Below are positions 1-9,410 of a stretch of 64,000 nt of DNA, one piece after another. Under the pieces are notes generated by a model, which saw only the letters and a list, made by a program, of their open reading frames with translations, was not told the DNA's origin and searched no databases. Source of the stretch: Haliotis asinina (Eukaryota; Mollusca; Gastropoda; Lepetellida; Haliotidae); assembly GCF_037392515.1 (NCBI RefSeq), contig NC_090280.1:60091504-60155503 (forward strand), given 5' to 3'. Every line of letters starts with the position of its first letter. Position 1 is the stretch's first letter. Made by a program: the position numbers and the translations under genes.

Positions 1-475
1 TCAAACTTTAATGAAACATTAACGTGCCGTTAAATGTTCATTAACTAATGTGTCATTAAAGATCTCTTGTACAAACATTTCAATGATGTCATGTTGTCAT
101 GAAACTTGAAGTATCCAATATGGCGGAAAACTGATTTCAGTATTCTTGTTTGTGTATTTTCCAAATTAACCCAATTGGTTCTAGATTTATCAGCGACGTT
201 TTGGAATGATTGAGATGTGCCTCTCCACAGCTATTGAAATATTCTTGTTTGGTCTTAAGTTTAGCTGTAAAGATGCCATTTAGACAGATGACCAAGAGTG
301 CTGCTTTAGAGTAGTGTTTACTTGTAGGGAATTGTGGGAAATATTTAGGGATATTAACAAAGTTCATGAAAATATTTACATTGGGACATGATTAGATAAT
401 GTTGTGCCAGTAAACTACTTTAATGGTGTCATTAAGTAATGATACATTAAGGATTGAAGGTATCATTAGGGTTTA
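1..475 (+). promoter_or_regulatory. Conserved upstream module of zinc-finger unit A
   Basis: This non-coding stretch directly precedes the first methionine of ZNF unit A and recurs before units C (43775-44211) and D (58613-59040). Both ends are rich in CATTAA and its complement TTAATG, spaced roughly one to two helical turns apart. The middle holds an A/T-rich, non-repetitive stretch. Repetition at three ZNF genes suggests promoter or 5' exon material that travelled with the gene. The CATTAA clusters resemble homeodomain-type sites, but that is inference. No TATA box can be assigned with confidence. Confidence 0.45.
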
Positions 476-1426
476 ATGTTGACATTAGTTAATGAAGCAA
501 TGATTCAACCGGATCCAGATCATATGCAGACACACATGGAGATTCATGGTAAAATCAAACCCCATCAGTGTATTGTGTGTGAGAAAACATTTACATGTTC
601 AAGTCATCTTCAGGCACATCTGAGGATTCACAGTGGAATCAAGCCTTATGAATGTGTTGAATGTGGGAAAAGATTTATACAGTCAAGTAATCTGCAGAGA
701 CACATGAAGATTCACAGTGGAGTCAAGTCTTCTGAATGTGTTGAATGTGGGAAAAGATTTATACAGTCAAGTAATCTGCAGAGACACATGAAGATTCACC
801 GTGGAGTCAAGTCTTCTGAATGTGTTGAATGTGGGAAAAGATTTATACAGTCAAGTAATCTGCAGAGACACATGAAGATTCACAGTGGAGTCAAGTCTTA
901 TGAATGTGTTGAATATGGGAAAAAATTTACACAATTGAGCGGTCTGCAGGGACACATGAGGATTCATAGTGGAATCAAGCCTTTTGAATGTGTTGAATAT
1001 GGGAAAACATTTACACAATTGAGTAATCTGCAGTGACACATAATGATTCATAGTGGTGTGAAGCCTTATGAATGTGTTGAATGCAGGAAAAAAGTTACAC
1101 TATTGAACGGTCTGCAGGGACACATGAGGATTCATAGTGGAATCAAGCCTTTTGAATGTGTTGAATATGGGAAAACATTTACACAATTGAGTAATCTGAA
1201 GGGACACATGAAGATTCTTAGTGGAATGAAGCCTTATGAATGCAGGAACAAAGATACACATTCAAGTAATCTTTCGACGCACATGTGTATTCACAGTGGA
1301 ATCAAACCTCATCAGTGCATTGTTTGTGAGAAAACATTCACACAATCAAGTGGTCTGCAGGGACACATGATTCACATAGGAATCAAACCATCCTTGACAT
1401 CGCTAGCATCAATCTACAGATTTTGA
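476..1426 (+). pseudogene. C2H2 zinc-finger gene, unit A, with in-frame stop
   Basis: The frame encodes about ten tandem C2H2 fingers (C-x2-C-x12-H-x3-H, 28-residue period). The family normally binds DNA in the nucleus. A TGA at 1034-1036 interrupts the frame where sister copies read GGA, and the same frame continues to 1426. Several fingers have lost ligands: three carry Tyr for the second Cys (CVEYGK), one has Leu for the last His, and the ninth (CRNKDTHSS) lacks a Cys and spacing. The second to fourth fingers are almost identical, which points to recent internal duplication. The start ATG is homologous with those of units C and D and follows the shared module. Only a half finger (HMQTHMEIH) precedes finger 1, and no KRAB, SCAN or BTB domain is visible. 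I read it as a decayed gene. Confidence 0.8.
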
Positions 1427-2223
1427 AATTGATGTATATTTGTCAGGTTTGTCAGGTTATTGCTCAATGTATATTGAATTCTGTTGTATAGTTTTTTTTA
1501 TCACTTTTTAACACGAACTGTCGAGACTTCGCAACTTACTCCAAAATAAGATTGCTTGGCTGTACTTTGTTTAACACCTCACTCAGCAATATTTTAGTAA
1601 CATGATGACTGTTTGTAAATAATTGAGTATGGACCAGACAAGCCTGTGATTGACATAGCTAGCATCAATCTACGTTTCGATACGATGACCTGCATCAACA
1701 ACGTCAGCGAGTCTTGCCATACGATCCTTTTAATCACATGTTATGACAAGCATGGGTTGCTAACCCGGAAATGGTCACCCAAAAAGTTGAATATACTGTT
1801 TTTAGAAACCCAGTGAATTATTACTAGTATAGAAATGACACAATTACGTGCAGAGATCCATAGCTGGTATTTATACAAAATTGCACTAAGGTTAGTTTAT
1901 GCTTCGTCGTGTGTTTTGGCATATGTTATACTATGCTATCCTACTTGGTAAAGCGTTCGCTCATCAAGACCTGGGTTCGATTCCACACATGGGTACATTG
2001 ATGAAACATTGCTAAAGTGTTGATATGAATTTCATCATTACCATGATTATGATTTGGCTGATTACTGGCTGATTATGTTGAAGTTAGTGCAACCTAAACG
2101 GGTCAGCAGTTCATTGGGAAGTGATTGAAAACATGGACTGGATATATAATCGATAAAGATAAATTGTAGATTACCAAAAATGGCAATATTACCATCGAAC
2201 GATGTTTTTTTTTATTATTATAC

Positions 2224-2495
2224 TGACCCGTGAAGGTCCCGGGGTAGAATAGGTCTTCAGCAATCCATGCTTGCCATAAACATGATAAAAGGAGACTATG
2301 CTTGTCGTAAGAGGCGACTAACGGGATCGGGTGGTCAGGCTCGCTGACTTGGTTGACGCGTCATCGGTTCCCAATTGCGCAGATCGATGCTCATGTTGTT
2401 GGTCACTGGATTGTCTGGTCCAGACTCGATTATTCAGTCCGCCGCCATATAGCTGGAATATTGCTGAGTACGGTGTAAAACTATACTCACTCACT
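2224..2495 (-). mobile_element. SINE-like repeat (abalone type)
   Basis: Reading the minus strand, the repeat starts with the tandem GTGAGT/ACTCACTCAC end near 2490 and runs through the TGGAATATTGCTGAG-type core to the GACCCGTGAAGGTCCC end at 2224. The paralogous site near 32910-32925 (TTATACTCAATAAAGG) lacks it, so it inserted after the duplication. A short TATACT-like duplication appears to flank it. Confidence 0.75.
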
Positions 2496-2675
2496 TTTTA
2501 TAGTGTCCTTAACATTGAGTCATAGACACGTGGCAAACAGATGTCAAAATCATATCAATAATAATATACGATATATGTGTTAGCTTTTAAACCTACATAG
2601 TATTCATAATATTAATTGATATTGAGTGCTCTCTGAACCATGTATTGTGACAATGTGGGTCACAGTAAAAAGCGA

Positions 2676-2680
2676 CTCTT
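2676..2680. repeat. Target-site duplication CTCTT, left copy
   Basis: CTCTT occurs at 2676-2680 and again at 5434-5438, directly bordering the gypsy-type insertion. The paralogous empty site at about 34812-34818 contains it once (GACTCTTTCTCCGCC). Five bases fits an integrase of the Ty3/gypsy type. Confidence 0.85.
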
Positions 2681-3892
2681 TGTCACATACCAAAGTAACC
2701 ACAACAGAAGAATAGTTTGTTTTGCAAAACTTTATTCCTCCCCTTAAGATATAAGTAACCCCAATACCTATACTAAACTAATTCTACAGGTGCAAATACA
2801 ACTAACTAATCTAATTACCTAACCTAGCTACATATACAGTTCTGTCTACCACTTATATTGCTAAAGTTCTAATACTACTACTACTACTACTAACTACACT
2901 AAAATCCTAATACCCTCACTAATATAGATAATGATTACATATAATCCCAATCAGAAACTAAACAATTGAACTAAATAACAATAAAGGAATTAGCCACTCA
3001 GAGAGAACACTTTCTCTTTACAATGTAATCAGAATGTCAGTGCACTTTGGTTCCACTTGGTGACGTCATGGTATTTGTGTGGTATCCCTCACACCCAGGC
3101 GATGGTTTCCCTCACGGAGTTTAAGGGGCCTGTGTAATGGTTGATGGCTGTGCCATCCACATCTCACATTACTAGGAGATACATGCTCCTTGTACAACAG
3201 GGAAGACTCTTGTCTGTCTCCTTACAGGCGGAGATAATACCCCTCTCCTTACTTTAAGGATAACCGGCCAGTTCCGGGACACTACAATACAATATAAGTA
3301 ACTACAGTTACTCAGTAAGACATGTGTCAATGTCTTATACTTTATGCATGTACTTTACTCCGATTTACATATTTGAAAGTGGAACAGTTTTTGTGGAACG
3401 ATAACATTCAAATTTTGAATGGCTTTGTGGCTATATAGTGTTACAATATGCACATATATCTAGAAATACTACATCAGTAAAACAATTTCTTGCTACATCT
3501 ACTCAATCAATAAATACAAAAGTAATAATGATAATAAAAACTTACGCCAGCCAGCGTGAGATGCAATCCCATACAAAAGTTGAACCCATACAGGTGAACA
3601 CAGTGGTGATTCTGGCTGACTGTCCAGATTACTACCCTTCCTCACTATTTATATTGACCTCCCATACCCAAGCTACTCAACACCTCTCTATTGTTTACAA
3701 ATTAACACCCCAGCTCTCTGGCCATACCTGGTCACGCTTCCCTGAACATAACCCTGTTCCCATAGTATTACCGAACATAATCTAACAACAACTCCCAACA
3801 ATATATAACACACTCTAACAATACCATACTACATCTATTTACAGTACCATAAACTAATTATATAAACGAAATCATCTGTGATCTTGACATCA
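2681..3892 (-). repeat. 3' LTR of the gypsy-type element
   Basis: On the + strand the LTR begins TGTCACATACC and ends GACATCA, giving the usual TG...CA ends, about 1.2 kb long. It is followed on the + strand by CTCCCCTCTTC, the complement of a polypurine tract. The first 50 bases are identical to 5346-5395, which shows that the right end carries the same LTR terminus. The interior contains no recognisable gene. Confidence 0.75.
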
Positions 3893-3903
3893 CTCCCCTC
3901 TTC
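3893..3903 (-). other. Polypurine tract of the gypsy-type element
   Basis: On the minus strand GAAGAGGGGAG lies immediately upstream of the LTR start. This is the position and composition expected of the plus-strand primer of an LTR retrotransposon. Confidence 0.7.
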
Positions 3904-4095
3904 AAGTAATTGTACACAAGTACAATTATATATTACACTCAAGATCACATTTAAGTTTGTTTTAATGCATAAATATCATAAAACACAATTGTCTAAATGT
4001 ACAATAGCACAGTAATACATAAGAAATAACTGCTGACAAATAATCTGGATATGCAGAGAGTACATTATTTACACACTGCCATACACATAGTATGA

Positions 4096-4986
4096 CTAGG
4101 GTGAACACCGGCTCAAGAGATCAGCCCCAACATTCTCACTTCCTTTGATTGCACGAATTAGAAATCTGTAGGGTTGCAAAGTCAGGGCCCACCTCATCAC
4201 TCGTCCATTGGTCATTTTTGCCTTGGTCATCCATATTAAGGGCTGATGGTCAGTCTCCAAAATAAATTCTCTCCCATACAGATATCTTTCTAACTTCTGT
4301 ATTGCCCACACAATAGCCAAACACTCTTTTTCTATTGTAGAATACGCTCTCTCACGATCTACTAACTTCCGACTCACAAAAAATATTGGAAATCGCTCAC
4401 CTTCCTGTTCCTCAGTCATTTCATAGCGTTTAAGTAATGCAGTTTTAACTGCATTGTAATTTTCAGCCTCAAAGGCATTTAACCGGGAGTATACTTCTAA
4501 AGCCTTACCTTTCAGCAGAGTACACAGGTAAGCTGCCCAATGGGACGGGTCCCAGCCTTGCGCTGTAGCTACACGTTCAAACCTTTGCAGATATGCATCA
4601 ATATTGTCATTGTGGTCGTCAAATGGAGGCATTTTAGGCATCTTGGGAATGGCTGCCGATCTATTCTCTCCTACCTGCCCTTCTTGATTTCCTGCCGCAC
4701 TCTTTTCTAACTTGGCTAGTTCTATTCTTTCATTTGACTGTATTTTACACTTTTCTTTCTCCAATTCTAATCGTTCTCTCTCTCGTTCCCATTCTAACCT
4801 TTCTTTCTCCTTTCTTTCCTCCAGTTCTAACTTTTTAATCTCCCGCTCCCTAGCTCTTTCCTCCCGTTCGAGCCTGTCCTTTTCTTTCTCATTCTCCAAC
4901 TCCATTTGCTCTTTCACAAACACTCTCAAATCATCTTTCTCATACCCTAAACTCTGACCCAGTTTGATAAGTTTGTCAATGTCCAT
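4096..4986 (-). pseudogene. Gag-like protein fused to a gypsy RNase H remnant
   Basis: The ORF is open from the MDIDKLIKLGQ methionine, about 296 residues; an upstream ATG at 5109 exists, but its leader looks like untranslated sequence. Residues about 10-110 are a strongly charged E/K/R coiled coil. A retrotransposon Gag-type segment follows (AYLQRFERVATAQGWD, LKGKALEVYSRL). After KRYEMTEEQ the protein changes abruptly to the RNase H domain of Ty3/gypsy Pol: SRKLVDRERAYSTIEKECLA with the catalytic Glu, TDHQPL with a catalytic Asp, and a C-terminal GADLLSR. The first RNase H Asp (normally in a DAS motif), reverse transcriptase and protease are missing. An in-frame internal deletion therefore joined gag to the end of the RT-RNase H region. 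Confidence 0.85.
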
Positions 4987-5324
4987 AATTGTCTGTATGA
5001 GGGCAAAGCAGGGTACACAAAAAGTCAAACTGTCTGGAATAAATAGGGATCCTACCAAGAATAAAACCGGAGGTGATTTCCCATATATCCCAATGTTCAA
5101 AATGTTCACGACGAACCAATGGCCTTAACTGACCAATAACCACAATACACCCTCCACCCTTGAATTCCAAATCATACACTCAAGGACGCAGAAGTGGTGC
5201 CGTATGTTCTAACCCTTCTTTATGGACACAAAGATTCTGCAGCGATATACAATCAACAACGCTACATCAAATGCGCTACAGAACACAACTAGGGTTCCCT
5301 TTGATAGTGACAAATAATCTAATT

Positions 5325-5342
5325 ATCCCACCGCTGCCACCA
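5325..5342 (-). other. tRNA-Leu primer-binding site
   Basis: The + strand reads ATCCCACCGCTGCCACCA, which is the 3' end of a metazoan tRNA-Leu (AAG/TAG type) including CCA, so the minus strand (TGGTGGCAGCGGTGGGAT) pairs with that tRNA over 18 bases. It lies three bases inside the right terminal repeat, exactly where a minus-oriented LTR element needs its primer site. Confidence 0.85.
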
Positions 5343-5345
5343 AAA

Positions 5346-5433
5346 TGTCACATACCAAAGTAACCACAACAGAAGAATAGTTTGTTTTGCAAAACAAACT
5401 ATTCTTCTGTTGTGGTTACTTTGGTATGTGACA
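5346..5433. repeat. Perfect 88-bp palindrome replacing the 5' LTR
   Basis: Bases 5346-5389 and 5390-5433 are exact reverse complements, centred on GTTTTG|CAAAAC. The left half equals the outer end of the LTR at 2681. A normal 5' LTR would be about 1.2 kb; here only the terminal 44 bases remain, in inverted duplicate. The outermost bases abut the CTCTT duplication, so the integrated DNA already had this end. Confidence 0.9.
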
Positions 5434-5438
5434 CTCTT

Positions 5439-6255
5439 CCTCGGCCTCGGTTATGAGACGTTTATAAGTACTTGTAGTGATTGGGAATCTACCGAGCTCT
5501 CGATAGAGCATGAATCGATGTGTAGCATTCCTTAGTCCTGTAATACATTGTAGAAATTTTGGATGGATTTTTTCCAGGCCTTCCACATTTTCAATACACC
5601 AAATTTCTGAACCATAAATAGGGATAGGTAATATCGGTGAATCGAAGGCAGACAGCAAACAGTCCAACAGCATGTCGGTGTTTCGTGGCACTGTCACAGA
5701 GATCCTTAATATTTGTGATTAGCTGTCTTTTATTTCTGTGAAACGCGATGCCTAGTTAATTGTATGTGTCTACGATGTCGAGTCTAGTGCTATTATAATA
5801 AAATTTCAATTTTGTAGTGTTTGTTGGCCCACTCCCCAAAAGATACGACTTCTGTTTTTACTTATACTGACACTTAATTTCCATGTATCACAAAACTTTT
5901 GAAAAGGAATCTAATTCTTTCTGTAATCCCTTGTGTCATTTATCGAATAGGATGGCATCATCGGCATATAGTAGAATTAAAAGTTGTATGAAGAACTGAT
6001 ATCTTTATCTTGAACATAATCTGTTCTAACACCATTACAATCAGAAGCAAGGAGGCGTGATTCTATATCATTAAACAAAAATTGAAAATGGAAGTAGGTG
6101 TTCTCCCTGTCTTACACCATTATTGCATGTGAAGTAGGCCGGCACACTGTTTTTGTATTGTATGAAAGATTTGATAGTAAATATACATTTCTTTCAATGT
6201 GTCAAAAATATCCCTTTAATACCCATAGTTTACATATCCTTCCACACACCTACTC
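5439..6255 (-). pseudogene. Non-LTR retrotransposon fragment (RT C-terminal part), copy 1
   Basis: On the minus strand, in several frames, the sequence reads the second half of a LINE reverse transcriptase. Near 6120-6050 there is a VRQGE...LPF-like motif, near 5960 a YADD-like catalytic stretch, and near 5840-5780 the VVSFGEWANKHY/ILDST region. The ORF at 5697-5439 follows with IYGSEIWCIENVEGLEKIHPKFLQ and LYRELGRFPITT, the usual post-RT region. It is homologous to 34790-35660. Stops and frameshifts kill it. The homology to copy 2 stops near 6255. The 5416-5438 end of the ORF merely reads into the gypsy palindrome. Confidence 0.7.
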
Positions 6256-6600
6256 ATACACACACATACTCAACTGGAACACCACAAACCGGTTAGTATC
6301 CCAAGGGAGCCTATATAGAGATTATTGCAGAGATTGTTGTACATTATACCTGGTATCCCTATAGTTCACTCTCGCTTAGTCGAATCTGCCTACGACAAAA
6401 TGATCTTGTTGAGACAATGTTGAATTATGGCTAGGTGAGAGATGCGAGTCAGGTAATTAGCATCAACCACTGAAGCGTGGGCCTTTATTCTAGGCCTATA
6501 GTGTGTTTTCTCGTAAAACTTAGACAGCCATATCTTAGACGCTAATGAAGATGATTATAAATGGAACAATCCAAGGTGATTGTAAATGGAACAATCCTAA
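6256..6600. other. No gene seen
   Basis: This stretch contains a CA-rich patch (about 6245-6275) and a doublet of 'ATTGTAAATGGAACAATCC'-like sequence near 6555-6600. I see no coding signal. Confidence 0.4.
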
Positions 6601-6838
6601 TTAGTGTTCCCTGCTGAGTAGACCGACCTTCAGAAGATAGGATCTGAAAATTTGGTTGTAGCAAATCTGTTGAAGATGAGGTACACTTTCTCGCCGAGTG
6701 CTACTTTTATTCAGATATCAGGTATAATTTATGGCAACACGTGTCCTGTATTAATCATCTGTTTTCAGAAATGTCTTCCAAATCTCAGTCTATATTTGTA
6801 TTACGTAATGACCGATTTGTGAAGTTTTTTGTCGCAAC
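6600..6838 (+). pseudogene. LINE 3' coding remnant
   Basis: One + frame reads KSVEDEVHFLAECYFYSD followed by R..LW, then FSEMSSKSQSIFVLRND and FVKFFVA. This is the C-terminal zinc-knuckle and tail region seen in many non-LTR elements (ED..HFL..C...R pattern). It ends just before the tRNA-derived SINE at 6845. It is too short and too broken to be functional. Confidence 0.55.
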
Positions 6839-6844
6839 GAAAGT

Positions 6845-7022
6845 GGAAGTCGCGGTGGCTAAGTGAGCTAGGCGGCTGACTTTGTGTGCTGGCGATTAGG
6901 TGCCTGACTCTGAGGGTGCGGGTTCTAATCCCGGATGGGACTCAACCAAAACAAAAAACAAAAAAAAACAAAAAAAAAAACCCAAAAAAAACAAACAAAA
7001 AAAAAAAAACCCCAAAAATAAA
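6845..7022 (+). mobile_element. tRNA-derived SINE with A-rich tail
   Basis: The head GTCGCGGTGGCTAAGTGAG resembles the 5' half and A box of a Leu/Ser-type tRNA. A long variable region follows, then a B-box-like GGTTCTAATCCC near 6920-6935. An A-rich tail of about 70 bases broken by C runs lies at 6949-7022. It sits directly 3' of a LINE remnant, a usual SINE context. Confidence 0.7.
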
Positions 7023-7039
7023 ACAACACAGTACTAGAA

Positions 7040-8516
7040 TTTGTACCTTAATAAGAAAGTGAAATCCCAAATATGACATATGTTGCAAGGGAGATTCTAT
7101 TGAAGTAGTTTCATCCTATCGTTACTTAGGTTTAACATTTACTCCGAAACTTGCCTGGAGTAAGGCGCAAACAGTACTAGGCAGTCTCAGGCAAACAAGG
7201 CAATACTACCAATAAACGGTTTACAGAGGAAAGTTGGTAATATTTCCTGTTCATACCTCTTTAAGATATTCGATTTTATGGTTACTCCTGTTTTATGTTA
7301 TGGTTCAGAAGTCTGGGGATTATCTTATTGTAAAACTATCGAATCTGTTCATCTTGCTTCCTGCAAATATTGTCATAAAGTCAACCAATCTACTTCATCA
7401 AATATGGTTTTAGGAGAATGTGGTACGTATCCACTACAGCGTCTGTACACAACAAAGGTTATTAAGTACTGGTGTTACTTATTGCAGCTACCCAAAGATA
7501 GATTACCATATCAGTCCTATATGCATTCTCTTCCCACAGTGGTTACTTGTCATATCTTCCTATGTAACCTCTGTTCTAATACGACCGTTTCATGGTGCTA
7601 GTGTTCAAGACTCGTGGTTGGAGGCAATCAGATTTAATAGTGCAATCAGCGACCTTGTTTCAAAAGTGATCGTTTGAAAGATCTCGATAATTTCCGGATG
7701 CATCGTGAAAACTAGAACCTCTTCCCGAGCGCGATACTCAAATGTTTCTTCTAGACAGAACTCAGTCATGCCATTTTTGTTTCTCCACATTGCTTGCATT
7801 TGTCAAGTTGAATCTAAGTCGATGTAACACGTGTTCTGATTGGACAGAAAAAGGGAGATAAATCTGCTGCCATGTTTTGCCGCTAGGTGATTTTATGAGA
7901 ACCATGAAATATGGCCGTATTAGAACAGAGATTCGTACGAAGATATGACAAGTAACCTCTGTGGGAAGAGAATGTCCTACATGATGCGTAAGGCACTTGA
8001 TGGGTGTCTGAGAATTACATGGACTAGTAAGGTTAAACATTTACTATTTCACTTTGGTTTTGGTTATGTCTGGTTGAGTCACAGCGTTGGAGCTTCAAAG
8101 GCTTTCATATCTATGTTTAAACAGCGGTTATGTGATAATTTACAGCAGGCATGGTACTCCTCTATGGAGTCTACACCTAAATGTTATCTCTACAAATCGT
8201 ACAAATCTTTGTTGGATGTTGAAAAGTACTATGTTGTGATTTGCCTCTTCTTGTAAGAACTGCCATTTTGAGATTTTCAAACTTTAAAATTGCCATAGAA
8301 ACGGGAAGACACACTAATACTGACAGACATCTAAGGCTGTGTAACTACTGCAAAAAGTGTAATGTAAACGCCATTGAGGATGAATATAATATTTTGTTGG
8401 AATGTGCACTATATGCAGATGTTAGAAAGAAATACCTTAGTAACACTCTAAAGAAGCTACACAACCTTTTGTCTGTTGTTAACATTTTAAAGTTATGTTC
8501 TAATTCGCTTCGCTGA
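7040..8516 (+). pseudogene. LINE reverse transcriptase C-terminal half, interrupted by a MITE
   Basis: The + strand encodes VVSSYRYLGLTFTPKLAWSK (about 7110-7170), then VTPVLCYGSEVWG from 7278, LGECGTYPLQRLYTTKVIKYW, LLFHFGFGYVWLSHSVG (about 8035-8090), and the C-terminal zinc region CNYCKKCNVNAIEDEYNILL with RKKYL (to 8516). This order is that of the post-catalytic RT region and the CCHC-like tail of Jockey/CR1/L1-type LINEs. The frame is broken by a 451-bp MITE at 7524-7974 and by a one-base shift near 8235. Removing the MITE and one copy of its target duplication keeps the frame intact across the junction, so the MITE inserted into an already resident LINE. Confidence 0.8.
7524..7974. mobile_element. 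MULE-like MITE with ~80-bp terminal inverted repeats
   Basis: The left end CATTCTCTTCCCACAG is matched by the inverse CTGTGGGAAGAGAATG at the right end, and similarity continues for about 80 bases on each side. It is flanked by 9-bp duplications, TCCTATATG (7515-7523) and TCCTACATG (7975-7983), with one mismatch. A 9-bp duplication and long inverted repeats suggest a Mutator-like element. No transposase is encoded; the ORFs inside are arm artefacts. Confidence 0.8.
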
Positions 8517-8519
8517 AAC

Positions 8520-9400
8520 GAACATAAATCATTTACCAAGTACAACATACTCGCAACACAGGGTGCTGTCTACCGCGCCTCTAGAAGTTTATTTCAAAAT
8601 TTACAATGCAAGAGCATATCGAACCACATCGCAAACAACGGCATACGAAAAACGAGAAAGTCTACATACATCCTCCATACGCAATCCAACTGGAGAGCCT
8701 TCAGTAGTTAACAAAACCACAACTGTATAGCCAGGTCTCCACACAATATATGTCCTAGAATCTGCTAAAGATGAATGCCAATTATGATACAATCCTGGAG
8801 GAGAATAGCGAGGAAGCATCTCCACATGGTATATGTATCGGTTTAAACCACGGCCTTGCAGACATCCAATATGTGAACTGCTTCTCAAATAAGGTGCACC
8901 AAAACCAATTATAAACTGAAAACTTCATCAATAACGATATTAGCTTTAAAGATGACAGACACACCTAAGTGCATTGATTTACTACGTATTCGGCAACATA
9001 AACCATCATAACCTTAAACTTTTGCAAGAAGCAAGAGACAACACGTTTGAGCCCAGACAAGAATTGCCAGACTTGTTTCAGTGGCATTTTAGAAGTTGAG
9101 GTGTACAAATAGGACAAATTGTTATGGATAACAACTTCTTCTTCAATAAATAAGTTGTTGTCCATAACAATTTGTCCTATTTGAAGAATTGCCTGCCTGA
9201 ACATGAAGTATACTTAACTTAGAACAGTGATCATTCCGCTCCATAAGATTCATCGCTGCTGGATCCTTGACAAAGCTCTTGTCCTGTAGATTGTTTCTCT
9301 CACTCCACACGCCAGCGGTAAACAGCTCTGAAAATTTCCAGTGACATAAGCACCAATCTATATCCTAATGGCTAATGCATATCCTTGAAAATTATGAAAA
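8520..9400. other. Unrecognised region with a strong hairpin
   Basis: Minus-strand ORFs of 60-95 residues (8601-8888, 8782-8964, 8965-9204) overlap in shifted frames and may be one decayed coding region. The phrases KQVWQFLSGLKRVVSCF and SPVGLRMEDVCRLSRF look protein-like, but I do not recognise the family. The hairpin at 9107-9182 lies inside. No confident gene. Confidence 0.3.
9107..9182. repeat. 31-bp inverted repeat, TATGGATAACAACTT type
   Basis: Arms 9107-9137 and 9152-9182 are complementary with one mismatch and a 14-base loop. The inner motif TATGGATAACAACTT recurs as an inverted pair at about 20383-20397 and 20470-20486, so it marks a mobile-element terminus present at two loci. Confidence 0.75.
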
Positions 9401-9410
9401 AAACTGACTT

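Larger units (their letters stand above)
1437..2680. repeat. Segmental duplication copy 1, left part
   Basis: This stretch is clearly alignable to 31984-32997 and its start to 63534-64000. It begins with a variant of the abalone-type SINE core (about 1530-1790: 'agcaatattttagtaacatgatgac...'), followed near 1960-1990 by a box-B-like GGTTCGATTCC preceded by AAAGCGTTCGCTC, as in a tRNA-derived SINE head. A second SINE copy (2224-2495) is present here and absent from the copy at 32900. Unit copy 1 resumes at 5439 after the gypsy insertion and ends near 6255. No gene is seen; the short ORF at 2331-2525 lies inside the SINE. Confidence 0.75.
2681..5433 (-). mobile_element. Deleted Ty3/gypsy-type LTR retrotransposon with foldback 5' end
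   Basis: The boundaries are fixed by the CTCTT duplication and by the empty paralogous site at about 34.8 kb. On the minus strand the order is: an 88-bp palindrome in place of the 5' LTR (5433-5346), a primer-binding site complementary to the 3' end of tRNA-Leu (5342-5325), a Gag-like ORF fused to an RNase H remnant (4986-4096), a purine-rich tract (3903-3893) and a full 1.2-kb 3' LTR (3892-2681). Protease, most of reverse transcriptase and integrase are missing, so it could only have moved with helper proteins. Part of the coding-length ORF inside the LTR (3438-3785) is not supported. Confidence 0.85.

Noticed and set aside
1957..1995. Possible functional tRNA near GGTTCGATTCC
   Set aside because: Only B-box-like sequence and an AAAGCGTTCGCTC stretch are present. 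No acceptor pairing can be made, and the same sequence recurs in each duplicated unit, so it is SINE-derived.
3438..3785. 115-residue ORF inside the gypsy LTR
   Set aside because: It lies wholly in LTR sequence and has no domain. LTRs do not normally encode protein.
4712..4957. Serine-rich 81-residue plus-strand ORF
   Set aside because: It is the antisense of the charged Glu/Lys/Arg coiled coil of the Gag-like protein.
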